A stretch of DNA of 64,000 bases, taken from the NCBI RefSeq assembly GCF_015752205.1, contig NZ_JADOVG010000006.1, forward strand, positions 124,001-188,000, read 5' to 3'. This document shows, piece by piece, positions 49,052 to 58,331 of this stretch (positions within the stretch are counted from its first letter, which is position 1; the number at the start of each line of letters is the position of its first letter). The position numbers and the translations under genes are program-made. Under the pieces are notes generated by a model. That model made no database searches. It had not been told where the DNA came from and saw only the letters and a list, made by a program, of their open reading frames with translations. The stretch comes from Polaromonas sp. CG_9.7. GTDB lineage: Bacteria > Pseudomonadota > Gammaproteobacteria > Burkholderiales > Burkholderiaceae_C.

Positions 49052-50686
49052 ATGAGTGCAGTTCTAGACCATCCAGATCACGCGCATGATGACCACGATC
49101 ACCATGTCCCTACAGGCTGGCGCCGCTGGGTATTTGCCACCAACCACAAGGACATTGGCACGCTTTACCTGCTGTTCAGCTTCACGATGCTGATGTTCGG
49201 TGGTGTCCTGGCCCTCCTGATCCGGGCCGAGTTATTCCAGCCCGGCTTGCAGCTTGTGAATCCGGAACTGTTCAACCAGCTCACGACCATGCACGGTCTG
49301 ATCATGGTGTTTGGCGCCATCATGCCGGCGTTCGTTGGATTTGCAAACTGGATGATTCCATTGCAGATTGGCGCTTCGGACATGGCGTTTGCCCGCATGA
49401 ACAACTTCAGCTTCTGGCTGATGATTCCGGCGGCCTTGATGCTCACCACGTCCTTCCTGCTGCCAGGCGGCGCGATGGCTGGCGGCTGGACCATGTATGC
49501 CCCGCTGTCGCTGCAGATGGGGCCTGCGATGGATGCGGGTATCTTCGCGATTCACCTGTTGGGCGCTTCGTCCATCATGGGTTCGATCAATATCATTGTG
49601 ACCATCCTGAACATGCGCGCACCCGGCATGACCTTGATGAAAATGCCGATGTTCTGCTGGACCTGGCTGATCACGGCCTACCTGCTGATCGCCGTGATGC
49701 CGGTGCTCGCTGGCGCCATCACCATGACGCTGACTGACCGCCATTTCGGCACCAGTTTCTTCAATCCAGGCGGTGGCGGCGATCCGGTAATGTTTCAGCA
49801 CATCTTCTGGTTCTTCGGCCATCCCGAGGTCTACATCATGATCTTGCCGGCCTTCGGCATCATCAGCCAGATCATTCCAGCGTTCTCACGCAAGCGCCTG
49901 TTTGGCTATGCCTCGATGGTGTACGCCACAGGCTCGATCGCCATCCTTAGCTTTGTTGTGTGGGCTCACCACATGTTCACCACCGGCATGCCGATCACCG
50001 GGCAGCTGTTCTTTATGTACTCGACCATGCTGATCGCCGTGCCGACCGGGGTGAAGGTGTTCAACTGGATCGCCACCATGTGGAAGGGTTCGATGACCTT
50101 CGAGACGCCGATGCTGTTTGCGGTCGGCTTCATCTTTGTGTTCACCATTGGCGGTCTGACTGGCGTGATCCTGGCAGTGGCGCCAATTGACACTCAGCTG
50201 CAGGACACCTACTACGTGGTTGCCCACTTCCACTATGTGCTGGTGGCTGGATCGCTTTATGCCATGTTTGCCGGTTACTACTACTGGAGCCCCAAGTGGA
50301 CCGGTGTCATGTACAGCGAACGTCGTGGCCAGATCCATTTCTGGTGGTCGTTGATTTCCTTCAACGTCACATTTTTCCCTATGCATTTTCTGGGCCTTGC
50401 CGGTATGCCGCGCCGCTATGCTGACTATCCCATGCAGTTCGCCGACTTCAACGCGATTGCCAGCGTGGGCGCTTTCTTCTTTGGATTTGCACAGGTGTAT
50501 TTCTTCTTTTTCGTGGTGCTGCCGGCCATGCGTGGCAAAGGCGTGCCAGCCAAGGCAAACCCTTGGCTGGACGAAGGCGGCAAGGGTGCAGAAGGCCTGG
50601 AATGGGAAGTTCCGTCGCCTGCACCTTTCCATACTTTCGAAACACCACCGAAGCTTGACGCCACGGCCACTCGCGTAATTGCCTGA
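49052..50686 (+). CDS. coxA: Cytochrome c oxidase subunit I
   Basis: Subunit I of the aa3 oxidase, 544 residues, holds haem a, the haem a3-CuB centre and proton channels. Conserved helices include [34 protein letters not shown] with a haem a His, and [20 protein letters not shown] with the CuB His and Tyr. Other segments are [12 protein letters not shown] and [20 protein letters not shown]. The N-terminal His-rich stretch ([13 protein letters not shown]) is typical. It follows coxB by 94 bp. Confidence 0.98.
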   Translation: MSAVLDHPDHAHDDHDHHVPTGWRRWVFATNHKDIGTLYLLFSFTMLMFGGVLALLIRAELFQPGLQLVNPELFNQLTTMHGLIMVFGAIMPAFVGFANWMIPLQIGASDMAFARMNNFSFWLMIPAALMLTTSFLLPGGAMAGGWTMYAPLSLQMGPAMDAGIFAIHLLGASSIMGSINIIVTILNMRAPGMTLMKMPMFCWTWLITAYLLIAVMPVLAGAITMTLTDRHFGTSFFNPGGGGDPVMFQHIFWFFGHPEVYIMILPAFGIISQIIPAFSRKRLFGYASMVYATGSIAILSFVVWAHHMFTTGMPITGQLFFMYSTMLIAVPTGVKVFNWIATMWKGSMTFETPMLFAVGFIFVFTIGGLTGVILAVAPIDTQLQDTYYVVAHFHYVLVAGSLYAMFAGYYYWSPKWTGVMYSERRGQIHFWWSLISFNVTFFPMHFLGLAGMPRRYADYPMQFADFNAIASVGAFFFGFAQVYFFFFVVLPAMRGKGVPAKANPWLDEGGKGAEGLEWEVPSPAPFHTFETPPKLDATATRVIA

Positions 50687-50703
50687 AATTGACGAACCAT
50701 TTC

Positions 50704-50814
50704 ATGAAACCCGAACAGAAAAAAAGCAATCTCCGCCTTGCACTGATCCTGGTATCGGTAGTTATCGTTTTCTTTTTTGGTTTCATGGCCAAGATGATTT
50801 TTCTGGGCCGTTAA
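50704..50814 (+). CDS. Cytochrome oxidase small assembly protein
   Basis: This 36-residue protein, MKPEQKKSNLRLALIL and onward, has a single membrane helix (VVIVFFFGFMAKMIFL). It lies 17 bp after coxA and 33 bp before ctaG. Tiny proteins of this type at this exact position are annotated in Burkholderiales as cytochrome oxidase small assembly proteins; the recognition is from position and pattern. Its function is not established. Confidence 0.75.
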   Translation: MKPEQKKSNLRLALILVSVVIVFFFGFMAKMIFLGR

Positions 50815-50847
50815 GCCAGTCAAACTTTTAAATTCTGAAAAATTCCC

Positions 50848-51426
50848 ATGATCAAGCGCGAAAACTTCAACATGCTGAAAAAGTTGGGTGTGATCGTGCT
50901 TGGCATGTTTTGCTTCGGTTATGCACTGGTGCCGATCTACAAGGCCATTTGCGAGATGACCGGTATCAACGTGCTGGCCTTGGGTGACAGGCTGATTCCC
51001 GGTGCCACTGCCACGCTTCCGGCCAATACGCAGGTTGATCGCACACGCACCATCACAGTGGAGTTCGATGCAAATTCACGTGGACCGTGGCATTTCAAGC
51101 CGGCTCAGAGCTCTCTGCAGGTACATCCCGGGGAACTCACAACCGTCATGTACGAATTCCAGAATGTACAAAACCGTACCATGTCGGCTCAGGCCATTCC
51201 CAGTTATGCGCCAGCGCAGGCTGGAGCGCATTTCAACAAGCTGGAGTGCTTTTGTTTTAGCCAATACACCCTGGCGCCCGGTGAAAAGAAACAGTGGCCG
51301 GTTGCCTTTGTGATTGACACGAAGCTGTCTAAAGATGTGAAAACCATTACTTTGTCCTATACCTTCTTTGAAGTAGGCGGCAAGACGCCCCCGGTTCCAG
51401 ATGTCACCAAATCGGCTGGTGCCTGA
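50848..51426 (+). CDS. ctaG: Cytochrome c oxidase assembly protein CtaG/Cox11
   Basis: CtaG/Cox11 delivers copper to the CuB site of subunit I. The 192-residue protein has an N-terminal membrane anchor (LGVIVLGMFCFGYALVPIYK) followed by the conserved CEMTGINV. The copper-binding motif is LECFCFSQ in the periplasmic domain. The following segment LSYTFFEVGG is also conserved. It is in the operon between the small assembly gene and DUF2970. Confidence 0.95.
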   Translation: MIKRENFNMLKKLGVIVLGMFCFGYALVPIYKAICEMTGINVLALGDRLIPGATATLPANTQVDRTRTITVEFDANSRGPWHFKPAQSSLQVHPGELTTVMYEFQNVQNRTMSAQAIPSYAPAQAGAHFNKLECFCFSQYTLAPGEKKQWPVAFVIDTKLSKDVKTITLSYTFFEVGGKTPPVPDVTKSAGA

Positions 51427-51428
51427 AG

Positions 51429-51635
51429 ATGGCAGAAAAGCCTTCACGCAAGCCGTCGCTTTGGCGGACCATCAAGGCGGTGGCCTGGTCTTTTGTCGGC
51501 TTGCGCGCCAAGGGTGACTATGAAGAAGATGTTAAAAATTTAAGCCCGCTTCACATCATTGCTGTCGGGCTTGTCGGTATTTTTGTATTTGTGGCGGTTT
51601 TGGTGCTGCTGGTGAACTGGGCGGTTGCGCGCTAG
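51429..51635 (+). CDS. DUF2970 family small membrane protein
   Basis: This 68-residue protein of the DUF2970 family has a basic N terminus (SLWRTIKAVAWSFVGLRAKG) and one membrane helix (IIAVGLVGIFVFVAVLVLLV). It starts 2 bp after the ctaG stop and lies inside the oxidase operon, so a role in oxidase assembly is plausible. No function has been shown as far as I can tell. Confidence 0.85.
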   Translation: MAEKPSRKPSLWRTIKAVAWSFVGLRAKGDYEEDVKNLSPLHIIAVGLVGIFVFVAVLVLLVNWAVAR

Positions 51636-51691
51636 TCACCACGGATAATTAAAAGATCAGAGAAAATTCGAGAGAAAACAGGAGTCGAGCG

Positions 51692-52576
51692 ATGTCAGCA
51701 GCAACCCACGGGGCTACCCCTTATTATTTTGTACCCGGACCTTCAAGTCGTCCGGTCATGTCCGCCATCGGCCTGCTTTTTGTGATCGTGGGCGCCAGCC
51801 AGTGGATCAATGGCGCCGGCTGGGGTGCTTGGTGCCTGGCTTTTGGCATGTTGATCTGGCTGGGTACCTTGTTTCAGTGGTTTCGCGACTCGATTGCCGA
51901 AAGCGAAGGCGGCCTGTATGGACACAGGATCGATTTGTCCTACCGCTGGAGCATGAGTTGGTTCATTTTTTCCGAAGTGATGTTCTTTGGTGCTTTTTTC
52001 ACGGCGCTTTGGTGGGCGCGAGGTCATGCGATTCCCACCTTGGGAAGCCTTGACAACGCCTTGCTATGGCCTGATTTCAAAGCTGTCTGGCCCAGCCTGG
52101 CGGCGGTCGGCGCAACTGCCTCGCCTGCCGACATCGTGGAACCATTTTCGACGGTAGGACCGTTCTGGTTGCCCACGATCAATACTGCGTTGCTCCTCAG
52201 CTCGGGCGTTACCTTGACGATTGCCCACCACGCACTGCGTGAAAACCACAGGGGCCGCACGATTGCCTTCATGTGGATGACGGTGCTGCTTGGTATCGTG
52301 TTCCTGTGCGTTCAGGGTTATGAATACTTCCATGCCTATTCTGAACTCAACCTGAAAATGAGTTCAGGTATCTATGGCTCGACCTTTTACATGTTGACGG
52401 GTTTTCACGGTTTTCACGTTTTCGTCGGCATGCTGATGCTGTTGTTCATCACCTTGCGTTTGCAAAAAGGTCACTTTACCGCTGACAAGCACTTTGGCTT
52501 TGAAGGTGCAGCCTGGTACTGGCACTTTGTGGACGTGGTGTGGCTGGGTCTTTATATACTTGTGTACTGGATGTAA
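51692..52576 (+). CDS. coxC: Cytochrome c oxidase subunit III
   Basis: Subunit III of the aa3 oxidase, 294 residues, has about seven helices. Recognisable segments are YRWSMSWFIFSEVMFFGAFF, the conserved LTGFHGFHVFVGMLMLLFI and the C-terminal WYWHFVDVVWLGLYILVY. AGGAG lies 9 nt before the ATG. A bidirectional terminator follows, after which the surf1-ctaA-ctaB-sco part of the locus begins. Confidence 0.97.
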   Translation: MSAATHGATPYYFVPGPSSRPVMSAIGLLFVIVGASQWINGAGWGAWCLAFGMLIWLGTLFQWFRDSIAESEGGLYGHRIDLSYRWSMSWFIFSEVMFFGAFFTALWWARGHAIPTLGSLDNALLWPDFKAVWPSLAAVGATASPADIVEPFSTVGPFWLPTINTALLLSSGVTLTIAHHALRENHRGRTIAFMWMTVLLGIVFLCVQGYEYFHAYSELNLKMSSGIYGSTFYMLTGFHGFHVFVGMLMLLFITLRLQKGHFTADKHFGFEGAAWYWHFVDVVWLGLYILVYWM

Positions 52577-52622
52577 TCTGCTGGCGGTTCCAACCAGTTG
52601 CCATTCAACGCTGGGTTTCTTC

Positions 52623-52652
52623 AAAAAAAGGCCGCTTGAAGCGGCTTTTTTT
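52623..52652. terminator. Bidirectional terminator after coxC
   Basis: GCCGC (52631-52635) and GCGGC (52641-52645) with flanking A-run and T-run form AAAAAAAGGCCGCTTGAAGC and its continuation. T-runs of seven occur on both sides, so it serves coxC and the convergent DUF2909 gene. Confidence 0.88.
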
Positions 52653-52666
52653 ATTGCCCTGTCCTG

Positions 52667-52888
52667 TTATTTTCCTGCCGGAATACCGGTCGGCTGGAGA
52701 TAACCCAGTTTCCATGAAATCAGAATGCAGACAAATAGAAAGATTGAAAAACCAACGCGAAACGCCAAGGCGCGCGCCATATTGCTGGTTTTTCGTTTGC
52801 CGTCAGTCCCGTCCTTCATCATGAAGAAAAGGGCGGCACCCAGGCTGGCGAGAATGGCGATAAATGCCAGTGCAACAAGATAAGTCAT
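52667..52888 (-). CDS. DUF2909 family twin-helix membrane protein
   Basis: This 73-residue protein has two membrane helices (TYLVALAFIAILASLGAALF and VGFSIFLFVCILISWKLGYL) joined by a basic loop with KDGTDGKRKTSNMARAL. It fits DUF2909, often found beside SURF1 in beta- and gammaproteobacterial oxidase loci. It is on the opposite strand and starts 18 bp from the surf1 start, so the two share a divergent promoter region. Confidence 0.85.
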   Translation of the reverse strand: MTYLVALAFIAILASLGAALFFMMKDGTDGKRKTSNMARALAFRVGFSIFLFVCILISWKLGYLQPTGIPAGK

Positions 52889-52906
52889 GAATCCGATTAT
52901 CAGCTT

Positions 52907-53653
52907 ATGACATCTGTTTTGCGATCCCGTAATTTCTGGATTCTCACGTTGGCGGCATTGGTTACAGCCGGCGGTACCTTTTCGCTGGGAGAGTGGCAAT
53001 TGCGCCGTGCAGCCCAAAAGGAGGCCGTCCAAACCGCAATCAATGACAAAAACAGCCTCTCTGCGCTGGATGGACGGTCACTTTTAGCTACCAAAAATAT
53101 AGCGGATGAAATTTACCGCCAAGCTGTACTTCAGGGTGTCTGGCAAGCGGCGAATACGGTTTACCTTGACAACAGACCGATGGATGGACGAAGTGGTTTC
53201 TGGGTCATGACACCACTGGTGCTTGAAGGCACCGGCCAGGCGATTTTGGTGCAGCGCGGATGGGCTCCTCGTGACTTCGCCGATCGTTCCCGTTTGCCAC
53301 CTGTGACCACTCCCGAAGGCGTGGTCACGGTCCAGGGCCGGATTGCCCCGCCAACCTCCAAGCTTTATGAATTCAAAGGTGCCGATACGGGGCCGATACG
53401 GCAAAATCTTGACATGGCGGCTTTCCGGACAGAAACCGGTTTGCCGCTGTTCGAACAGGCATCCCTGCTGCAGACCGGTGCTCCCAGTGAAGGGTTGCTG
53501 CGCGAATGGGCTGCTCCCAATCTGGGGGTCGACAAGCACTATGGCTATGCCTTCCAATGGTTTGGCTTGTGCGTGTTGGTGGTTGTTTTGTATGGCTGGT
53601 ATCAGATCTTTCTTCCTTTTCGTGCTTCCTTGCGCGCCCAACGTGGCGATTAA
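52907..53653 (+). CDS. SURF1-family oxidase assembly protein
   Basis: SURF1 helps insert haem into subunit I. The 248-residue protein has an N-terminal helix (FWILTLAALVTAGGTFSLGE, then WQLRRAAQKE) and a C-terminal helix (YGYAFQWFGLCVLVVVLYGW). The periplasmic domain has VYLDNRPMDGRSGFWVMTPL and RGWAPRDFADR. Residues ~48-66 (around LLATKNIADEIYRQA) are encoded by repeat copy J. It begins the ctaA-side gene run of the oxidase locus. Confidence 0.92.
   Translation: MTSVLRSRNFWILTLAALVTAGGTFSLGEWQLRRAAQKEAVQTAINDKNSLSALDGRSLLATKNIADEIYRQAVLQGVWQAANTVYLDNRPMDGRSGFWVMTPLVLEGTGQAILVQRGWAPRDFADRSRLPPVTTPEGVVTVQGRIAPPTSKLYEFKGADTGPIRQNLDMAAFRTETGLPLFEQASLLQTGAPSEGLLREWAAPNLGVDKHYGYAFQWFGLCVLVVVLYGWYQIFLPFRASLRAQRGD
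53049..53103 (+). repeat. Dispersed two-hairpin repeat (copy J, inside surf1)
   Basis: AAAACAGCCTCTCT leads into GCGCT at 53063, with the core GCTACCAAAAATATAGC (53087-53103) exactly 24 nt later. It is read in frame as A-T-K-N-I-A. Confidence 0.78.
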
Positions 53654-53668
53654 CTGGCTCCAAGTACC

Positions 53669-54385
53669 GTGACAAAAGATTCCCCTGACGCTTCCTCCTT
53701 GCCTTCTGCTTCCACAGCCCATGATCAGCCGCTGGGCATGACCGTCCACGCCATGCCAGCAATCAACTCGACCGAAGTGCGTTCGGCCAATACCCCCTCC
53801 GGTCGCTGGAAAATGATTCTTGTTTTGCTGGTGTGCGCCAGCCCGGTGGTGGCTTCCTATTTCATGTATTACGTGGTCAGGCCCGAGGGGAGACGAAACT
53901 TTGGCGAGTTGATCAGTCCCCAGCGTCCCTTGCCGCCACTGGCCACGCAGACGCTGGACGGCAAGGCTGGCGAACTGACCGCACTGAAAAACCAGTGGCT
54001 GCTGCTGAGCGTGGCCGGCGGAGCCTGCGACATGCGCTGCGAACAGAACCTGTATTTCCAACGCCAGTTGCGCGAATCGCTGGGCCGGGAAAAGGACCGG
54101 CTGGATCGCGTCTGGCTGGTGGATGACAACATTCCTGTACGCCCGGCACTGCTGCCAGCCTTGGCGGCTGCCACCGTGCTGCGAGTGCAGCCAGGTGCTG
54201 TGGCGCAGTGGCTTGAGCCGGCACCGGGAAAACGTCTTGAAGACCATCTTTATCTGGTGGACCCGCTGGGGAACCTGATGATGCGTTTTCCTGCTGACAT
54301 GGATGCTGAAGCTGGTGCCAAGGCCAAGCGTGACCTTGACCGCCTGCTGCGGGCTTCCAGCAGCTGGGACAAGGAAGGCAGGTGA
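53669..54385 (+). CDS. Sco-like thioredoxin-fold protein of the oxidase locus
   Basis: This 238-residue protein has a proline/serine-rich cytoplasmic start, one membrane helix (MILVLLVCASPVVASYFMYY) and a periplasmic domain. That domain carries CDMRC, a CxxxC pair like the CPDVC motif of Sco copper chaperones. A late DHLYLVDPLGNLMMRF matches the position of the Sco His-containing segment. The start is GTG at 53669. Between surf1 and ctaA, a copper or thiol role in oxidase assembly is likely but unproven. Confidence 0.72.
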   Translation: MTKDSPDASSLPSASTAHDQPLGMTVHAMPAINSTEVRSANTPSGRWKMILVLLVCASPVVASYFMYYVVRPEGRRNFGELISPQRPLPPLATQTLDGKAGELTALKNQWLLLSVAGGACDMRCEQNLYFQRQLRESLGREKDRLDRVWLVDDNIPVRPALLPALAAATVLRVQPGAVAQWLEPAPGKRLEDHLYLVDPLGNLMMRFPADMDAEAGAKAKRDLDRLLRASSSWDKEGR

Positions 54386-54515
54386 GTATGGCCCCCACGC
54401 TTGTCGCTTCGCGTACTGCGCTGCCCCCCCGAGGGAGCCGATGCGCCTGCGGTCCGGCGAAGCCGGTTCCGCGGCCCCTGCTGGTGGAAAAACTCATTGC
54501 GCTTGGCAATGCCCG
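54386..54515 (+). repeat. GC-rich interspersed repeat-like sequence between sco-like and ctaA
   Basis: This stretch contains CCCCCACGCTTGTCGCTTCG, CTGCCCCCCCGAGGGAGCC and CCGGCGAAGCCGG. The same kind of CCCCACGCT...CTGCCCCCCGAGGG sequence is, from memory, common between genes of Comamonadaceae. It breaks the otherwise tight operon with 142 bp. The second half contains the palindromic CCGGCGAAGCCGG. No second copy is present in this window to prove it. Confidence 0.5.
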
Positions 54516-54527
54516 ACGCTTTTTGAC

Positions 54528-55712
54528 ATGAACACGCAAGACCTTTACAACCTTAGTCCGGCCGTGCGGCTGATGCTCATGGGACTCGTGGTGGCGCTCG
54601 GGCCGCTGGCCTGGGTCTGGGTGCGCAACAAGAATGCACCGGTGGCCCAGCGGCTGCGTGTGCTGACGCTGGTCACCCTGTTCCTGACTTTCGATTTGGT
54701 GATTTTTGGCGCTTTTACCCGGTTAACGGATTCAGGTTTGGGTTGCCCGGACTGGCCTGGCTGCTACGGCAGCGCCAGCCCGGTAGGTGCTCAATTGCAT
54801 ATCGAGGCCGCTCAGAGTGTGATGCCCACAGGCCCGGTCACACATGCCAAGGCCTGGATTGAAATGATTCATCGCTACCTTGCTACGGGCGTGGGTGTGC
54901 TGATCCTGACGCTGACGCTGGTCACCTGGATGGCGTACCGGGAGCAAAAGCGAAGCGCCGGAATTTCTACACCGGCGTCTGTGCTTTCGCCGTGGTGGCC
55001 TACTGCCACCTTGGTATGGGTCTGCCTGCAAGGCGCATTTGGCGCGCTCACAGTGACGATGAAGCTGTTTCCAGCCATTGTGACGATGCACCTGCTGGGA
55101 GGATTGATCCTGCTGACCTTGCTGCGCGCGCAGTCGGTACGCTACGCTCAAGTGCATGAACAGGAAAAACCGAGCCTTTTAAGCAACGGCAATCGCCGCT
55201 TCGTACTTGCTGCGTTTGCCCTGCTGTGGATGCAGATTGCGCTCGGTGGCTGGGTCAGCACCAATTACGCCGTGCTGGCGTGCACTGATTTTCCGTCTTG
55301 CCAGGGTTCATTCTGGCCCGCCATGGATTTTAGTCAGGGGTTCACGCTGTGGCGCGAACTGGGCGTAAGCCATGAGGGCGGCTACATCAGCTTTCAGGCA
55401 CTGACGGCCATTCACTATGTCCATCGGCTGGCGGCGTATGTGGTGTTTGCCGTGTTGATGCTGCTGGCGCTGCGCCTGCACAAGCTGCCGGCGTTTCGAC
55501 TTCAGGCGCGCTGGCTTGCCGGCCTGATGCTGCTGCAGGTAGCTACCGGATTGAGCAATGTGGTGCTGGGTTGGCCACTGCTGGCGGCCGTTGGTCACAC
55601 TGGCGGTGCTGCGGCGCTGGTGGTGGTCCTGACGGGTATTGTTTTTTCCAGCAAGACATCGCCTGCGCCTTTGCGTGTTTCTTCCCTGAATGCTTCGAGA
55701 ATGTCTGCATGA
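54528..55712 (+). CDS. ctaA: Haem A synthase COX15/CtaA
   Basis: CtaA hydroxylates the C8 methyl of haem O to make haem A. The 394-residue membrane protein has eight helices. The conserved segments are [18 protein letters not shown] in the first half and [16 protein letters not shown] in the second, with haem His in MIHRYLATG and [10 protein letters not shown]. Homology begins at the ATG at 54528. The stop overlaps the ctaB start (ATGA). Confidence 0.95.
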   Translation: MNTQDLYNLSPAVRLMLMGLVVALGPLAWVWVRNKNAPVAQRLRVLTLVTLFLTFDLVIFGAFTRLTDSGLGCPDWPGCYGSASPVGAQLHIEAAQSVMPTGPVTHAKAWIEMIHRYLATGVGVLILTLTLVTWMAYREQKRSAGISTPASVLSPWWPTATLVWVCLQGAFGALTVTMKLFPAIVTMHLLGGLILLTLLRAQSVRYAQVHEQEKPSLLSNGNRRFVLAAFALLWMQIALGGWVSTNYAVLACTDFPSCQGSFWPAMDFSQGFTLWRELGVSHEGGYISFQALTAIHYVHRLAAYVVFAVLMLLALRLHKLPAFRLQARWLAGLMLLQVATGLSNVVLGWPLLAAVGHTGGAAALVVVLTGIVFSSKTSPAPLRVSSLNASRMSA

Positions 55713-56626
55713 ATTCCCCACCTCCGTCCGCTGTCACGTCTCCAGACGTGCGTGCTTTGTCACGTATTAGCCAGTTTTACGCGCTGACCAAGCCGCGTGT
55801 GGTGCAGCTGATCGTGTTTTGTGCGCTGATCGGCATGGTGCTTGCGGTTCCGGGACTTCCCAGCGGGTCCGATATCCAGCTTGCTGCGATTGCCTGTGCT
55901 GGTATCTGGCTGGTCGCCGGCGCGGCTGCGGCTTTCAACTGCCTGGTGGAGCAGCAGATTGATGCCAAGATGCGGCGTACCGCCTGGCGGCCGACCGCCC
56001 AGGGGCAGTTGAGCAACCCGCTGACACTGGCTTTTTCCGCCGGCCTGTGCGCCTTGGGGTCGTGGATTTTGTATGTCTGGGTCAATCCGCTCACCATGTG
56101 GCTGACATTTGCGACCTTTGTCGGCTATGCCGTGGTGTACACCGTCATCCTCAAGCCGCTGACGCCGCAGAACATTGTCATCGGTGGCGCTTCGGGTGCC
56201 ATGCCGCCCGTGCTGGGCTGGGCCGCCATGACCGGCTCGGTTGGCCCTGAAGCACTGATTCTTTTCCTGATCATCTTCTTATGGACACCCCCGCATTTTT
56301 GGGCGCTCGCCCTTTACCGCGTCGAAGACTACCGCAAGGCGGGACTGCCGATGCTGCCGGTCACGCACGGCAATGAGTTCACCCGGCTGCAGATTTTTCT
56401 TTACACATTGGTGTTGTTCGCCGCCTGCATGATGCCTTTTATCTTCAAGATGAGTGGCTGGCTTTACCTGGTGGCTGCGGTGGTGCTGAGTATTGGTTTT
56501 AGCGCTTATGCCTGGCTGCTCTGGAGAAATTATTCCGATGCTCTGGCACGCAAGACTTTTCGCTTTTCACTGATCCACCTGTCTGTCCTGTTTGCCGCCT
56601 TGCTGCTGGACCACTATCTGTTATGA
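55709..56626 (+). CDS. ctaB: Protohaem IX farnesyltransferase CtaB/CyoE
   Basis: CtaB farnesylates protohaem to haem O. The 305-residue UbiA-type enzyme has [20 protein letters not shown]. The first Asp-rich loop [20 protein letters not shown] binds Mg-diphosphate, and the second conserved loop region is [20 protein letters not shown]. It starts at the ATG at 55709 overlapping ctaA and its stop overlaps sco, so ctaA-ctaB-sco are coupled. Confidence 0.95.
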   Translation: MNSPPPSAVTSPDVRALSRISQFYALTKPRVVQLIVFCALIGMVLAVPGLPSGSDIQLAAIACAGIWLVAGAAAAFNCLVEQQIDAKMRRTAWRPTAQGQLSNPLTLAFSAGLCALGSWILYVWVNPLTMWLTFATFVGYAVVYTVILKPLTPQNIVIGGASGAMPPVLGWAAMTGSVGPEALILFLIIFLWTPPHFWALALYRVEDYRKAGLPMLPVTHGNEFTRLQIFLYTLVLFAACMMPFIFKMSGWLYLVAAVVLSIGFSAYAWLLWRNYSDALARKTFRFSLIHLSVLFAALLLDHYLL

Positions 56627-57255
56627 AAACCATCACGCCCATGCAACCCTCCCGAAGGCGTAGCGTCAAAATTCTGGCGAGCCTTGCCGCGCTGTCTCTG
56701 ACCTCCACCTGGCTGACAGGTTGCGCGCCTGACAAGCCCCAGTTCAAGAGCATCGACCTGACCGGCGCTGACTATGCGCAGGGCTTTTCCCTGCTGGACC
56801 ATAACGGCCAGTTGCGTACCGTCAAGGATTTCGCCGGCAAGGTCGTGGTGGTATTTTTCGGTTTTACCCAGTGCCCTGACGTTTGCCCGACCTCGATGGC
56901 CGAACTGGCCGAAGTCAAGCAATTGCTGGGCGCCGATGGCGACAAGCTGCAGGCGATTTTCATCACGGTGGACCCGGAGCGTGACACCGCCGAGTTGCTC
57001 AAGGCTTACATGGGCAATTTTGATCCAGGCTTTCTTGCCCTTCGCCCAACACCAGAACAACTTCCGCAAGTTGCCAAGGATTTCAAGATCTATTACAAGA
57101 AGGTCGATGGCAAGACCAAGGGCAGCTACACCATGGACCATTCAGCAGGCAGCTATGTGTTCGATCAGAAAGGCCGCATCCGTCTGTACAACCGCTATGG
57201 CTCAGGCGCGCAAGTCCTTGCGTCCGATATCCGCCTGCTGATCAAGAGCAGTTGA
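56623..57255 (+). CDS. SCO1/SenC family copper chaperone
   Basis: Sco proteins insert copper into the CuA site of CoxB. The 210-residue protein has a lipobox-like LTGC near residue 34, so it may be a lipoprotein. The copper pair is in [20 protein letters not shown] and the third ligand in [14 protein letters not shown]. The frame is standard length. Its ATG overlaps the ctaB stop. It ends the oxidase locus and is convergent with rpoH. Confidence 0.95.
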   Translation: MKTITPMQPSRRRSVKILASLAALSLTSTWLTGCAPDKPQFKSIDLTGADYAQGFSLLDHNGQLRTVKDFAGKVVVVFFGFTQCPDVCPTSMAELAEVKQLLGADGDKLQAIFITVDPERDTAELLKAYMGNFDPGFLALRPTPEQLPQVAKDFKIYYKKVDGKTKGSYTMDHSAGSYVFDQKGRIRLYNRYGSGAQVLASDIRLLIKSS

Positions 57256-57258
57256 CAA

Positions 57259-57287
57259 AAAGCCTGCTACTTTTCAGTGCAGGCTTT
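57259..57287. terminator. Bidirectional terminator between sco and rpoH
   Basis: AAAGCCTGC (57259-57267) and GCAGGCTTT (57279-57287) enclose an 11-nt loop. It lies 4 bp after the sco stop and 45 bp after the rpoH stop on the other strand. The T-runs are short. Confidence 0.7.
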
Positions 57288-57332
57288 CAATCACGTGCGT
57301 TGCAAGAAACCGGAATTTTCCGGCTGCTGCAC

Positions 57333-58301
57333 TCAGGCGTAAGTGGCCAGAACTTTTTTCATTTTCTTCATCGATGCCACCTCGATCTGGCGAATGCGTT
57401 CCGCGCTGACCTTGTATTCAGCTGCCAGGTCATGCAGCGTCATGCCGCCTGAACCGTCATCATTCACATTAAGCCAGCGCTCTTCGACAATGCGCCGGGC
57501 ACGCGGATCAAGTTCCTCCAGTGCGGTGCTCAATCCGCCCGTCATCAGGTCATCACGCTCGCGTGACTCCATCAGCGCTGTTGGCTCCTGTGCGCTATCG
57601 GCCAGGTAGGCAATCGGGCCAAAGGCATCGTCACCATCGTCGCCCGGGCTGGGATCGAGCAGGATGTCCCCGCCGGACATGCGCTGTTCCATCTCGATGA
57701 CTTCCTCGCGCTTGACATTGAGCGTTTGCGCCATCGAGTCGATCTGGCCCTCGGTCAGCGTATCGCGGTGCGTGGCGACATCGGCATCGTCCTTATAGCC
57801 CTGCTTCATTGAGCGCAGGTTGAAGAACAGCTTGCGCTGGGCCTTGGTGGTCGCCACCTTGACCATGCGCCAGTTCTTCAAAATGTATTCATGAATCTCG
57901 GCCTTGATCCAGTGCATGGCGTAGCTCACCAGGCGAACATTCTGGTCAGGATCAAAGCGCTTGACCGCCTTCATCAGGCCGATATTGCCTTCCTGGATCA
58001 GGTCGCTGTGCGGCAGGCCGTAGCCCAGGTACTTGCGGGAAATCGACACCACCAGCCGGAGGTGCGACAGCACCAGTTTGCCGGCCGAATCGAGATCGTT
58101 GTTTTCCTTGAGATTTCTTGAGAATTCCTGTTCCTGCTCCAGTGTCAGCATGGGCAGGCGGTTCGCCGCCGAAATATAGGCATCAATATTGCCCAGCGGA
58201 GGCACCATCGACCAAGGATTCAGAGCAGCCACGCTGTTGGCGGATACAGCCGGTGCAACAGCAGCAGACATCATCGACTTGGGGGAAAGGGCATAAGACA
58301 T
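57333..58301 (-). CDS. rpoH: Heat-shock sigma factor RpoH (sigma-32)
   Basis: RpoH directs RNA polymerase to heat-shock promoters. The 322-residue protein has region 2 (HLRLVVSISRKYLGYGLPHS, DLIQEGNIGLMKAVKRFDP) and the RpoH box segment VATTKAQRKLFFNLR. Region 4 has LHDLAAEYKVSAERIRQIE. I chose the ATG at 58301, with AAAGGAGT upstream, rather than the GTG at 58319 that contains this ribosome binding site. The upstream region contains a CIRCE-like operator. Confidence 0.96.
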   Translation of the reverse strand: MSYALSPKSMMSAAVAPAVSANSVAALNPWSMVPPLGNIDAYISAANRLPMLTLEQEQEFSRNLKENNDLDSAGKLVLSHLRLVVSISRKYLGYGLPHSDLIQEGNIGLMKAVKRFDPDQNVRLVSYAMHWIKAEIHEYILKNWRMVKVATTKAQRKLFFNLRSMKQGYKDDADVATHRDTLTEGQIDSMAQTLNVKREEVIEMEQRMSGGDILLDPSPGDDGDDAFGPIAYLADSAQEPTALMESRERDDLMTGGLSTALEELDPRARRIVEERWLNVNDDGSGGMTLHDLAAEYKVSAERIRQIEVASMKKMKKVLATYA

Positions 58302-58331
58302 TTCAACACTCCTTTTCACTAATGCTAAATA

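Noticed and set aside
55541..55560. GTAGCTAC palindrome inside ctaA as another repeat copy
   Set aside because: The downstream arm is absent and the bases encode conserved residues of haem A synthase.
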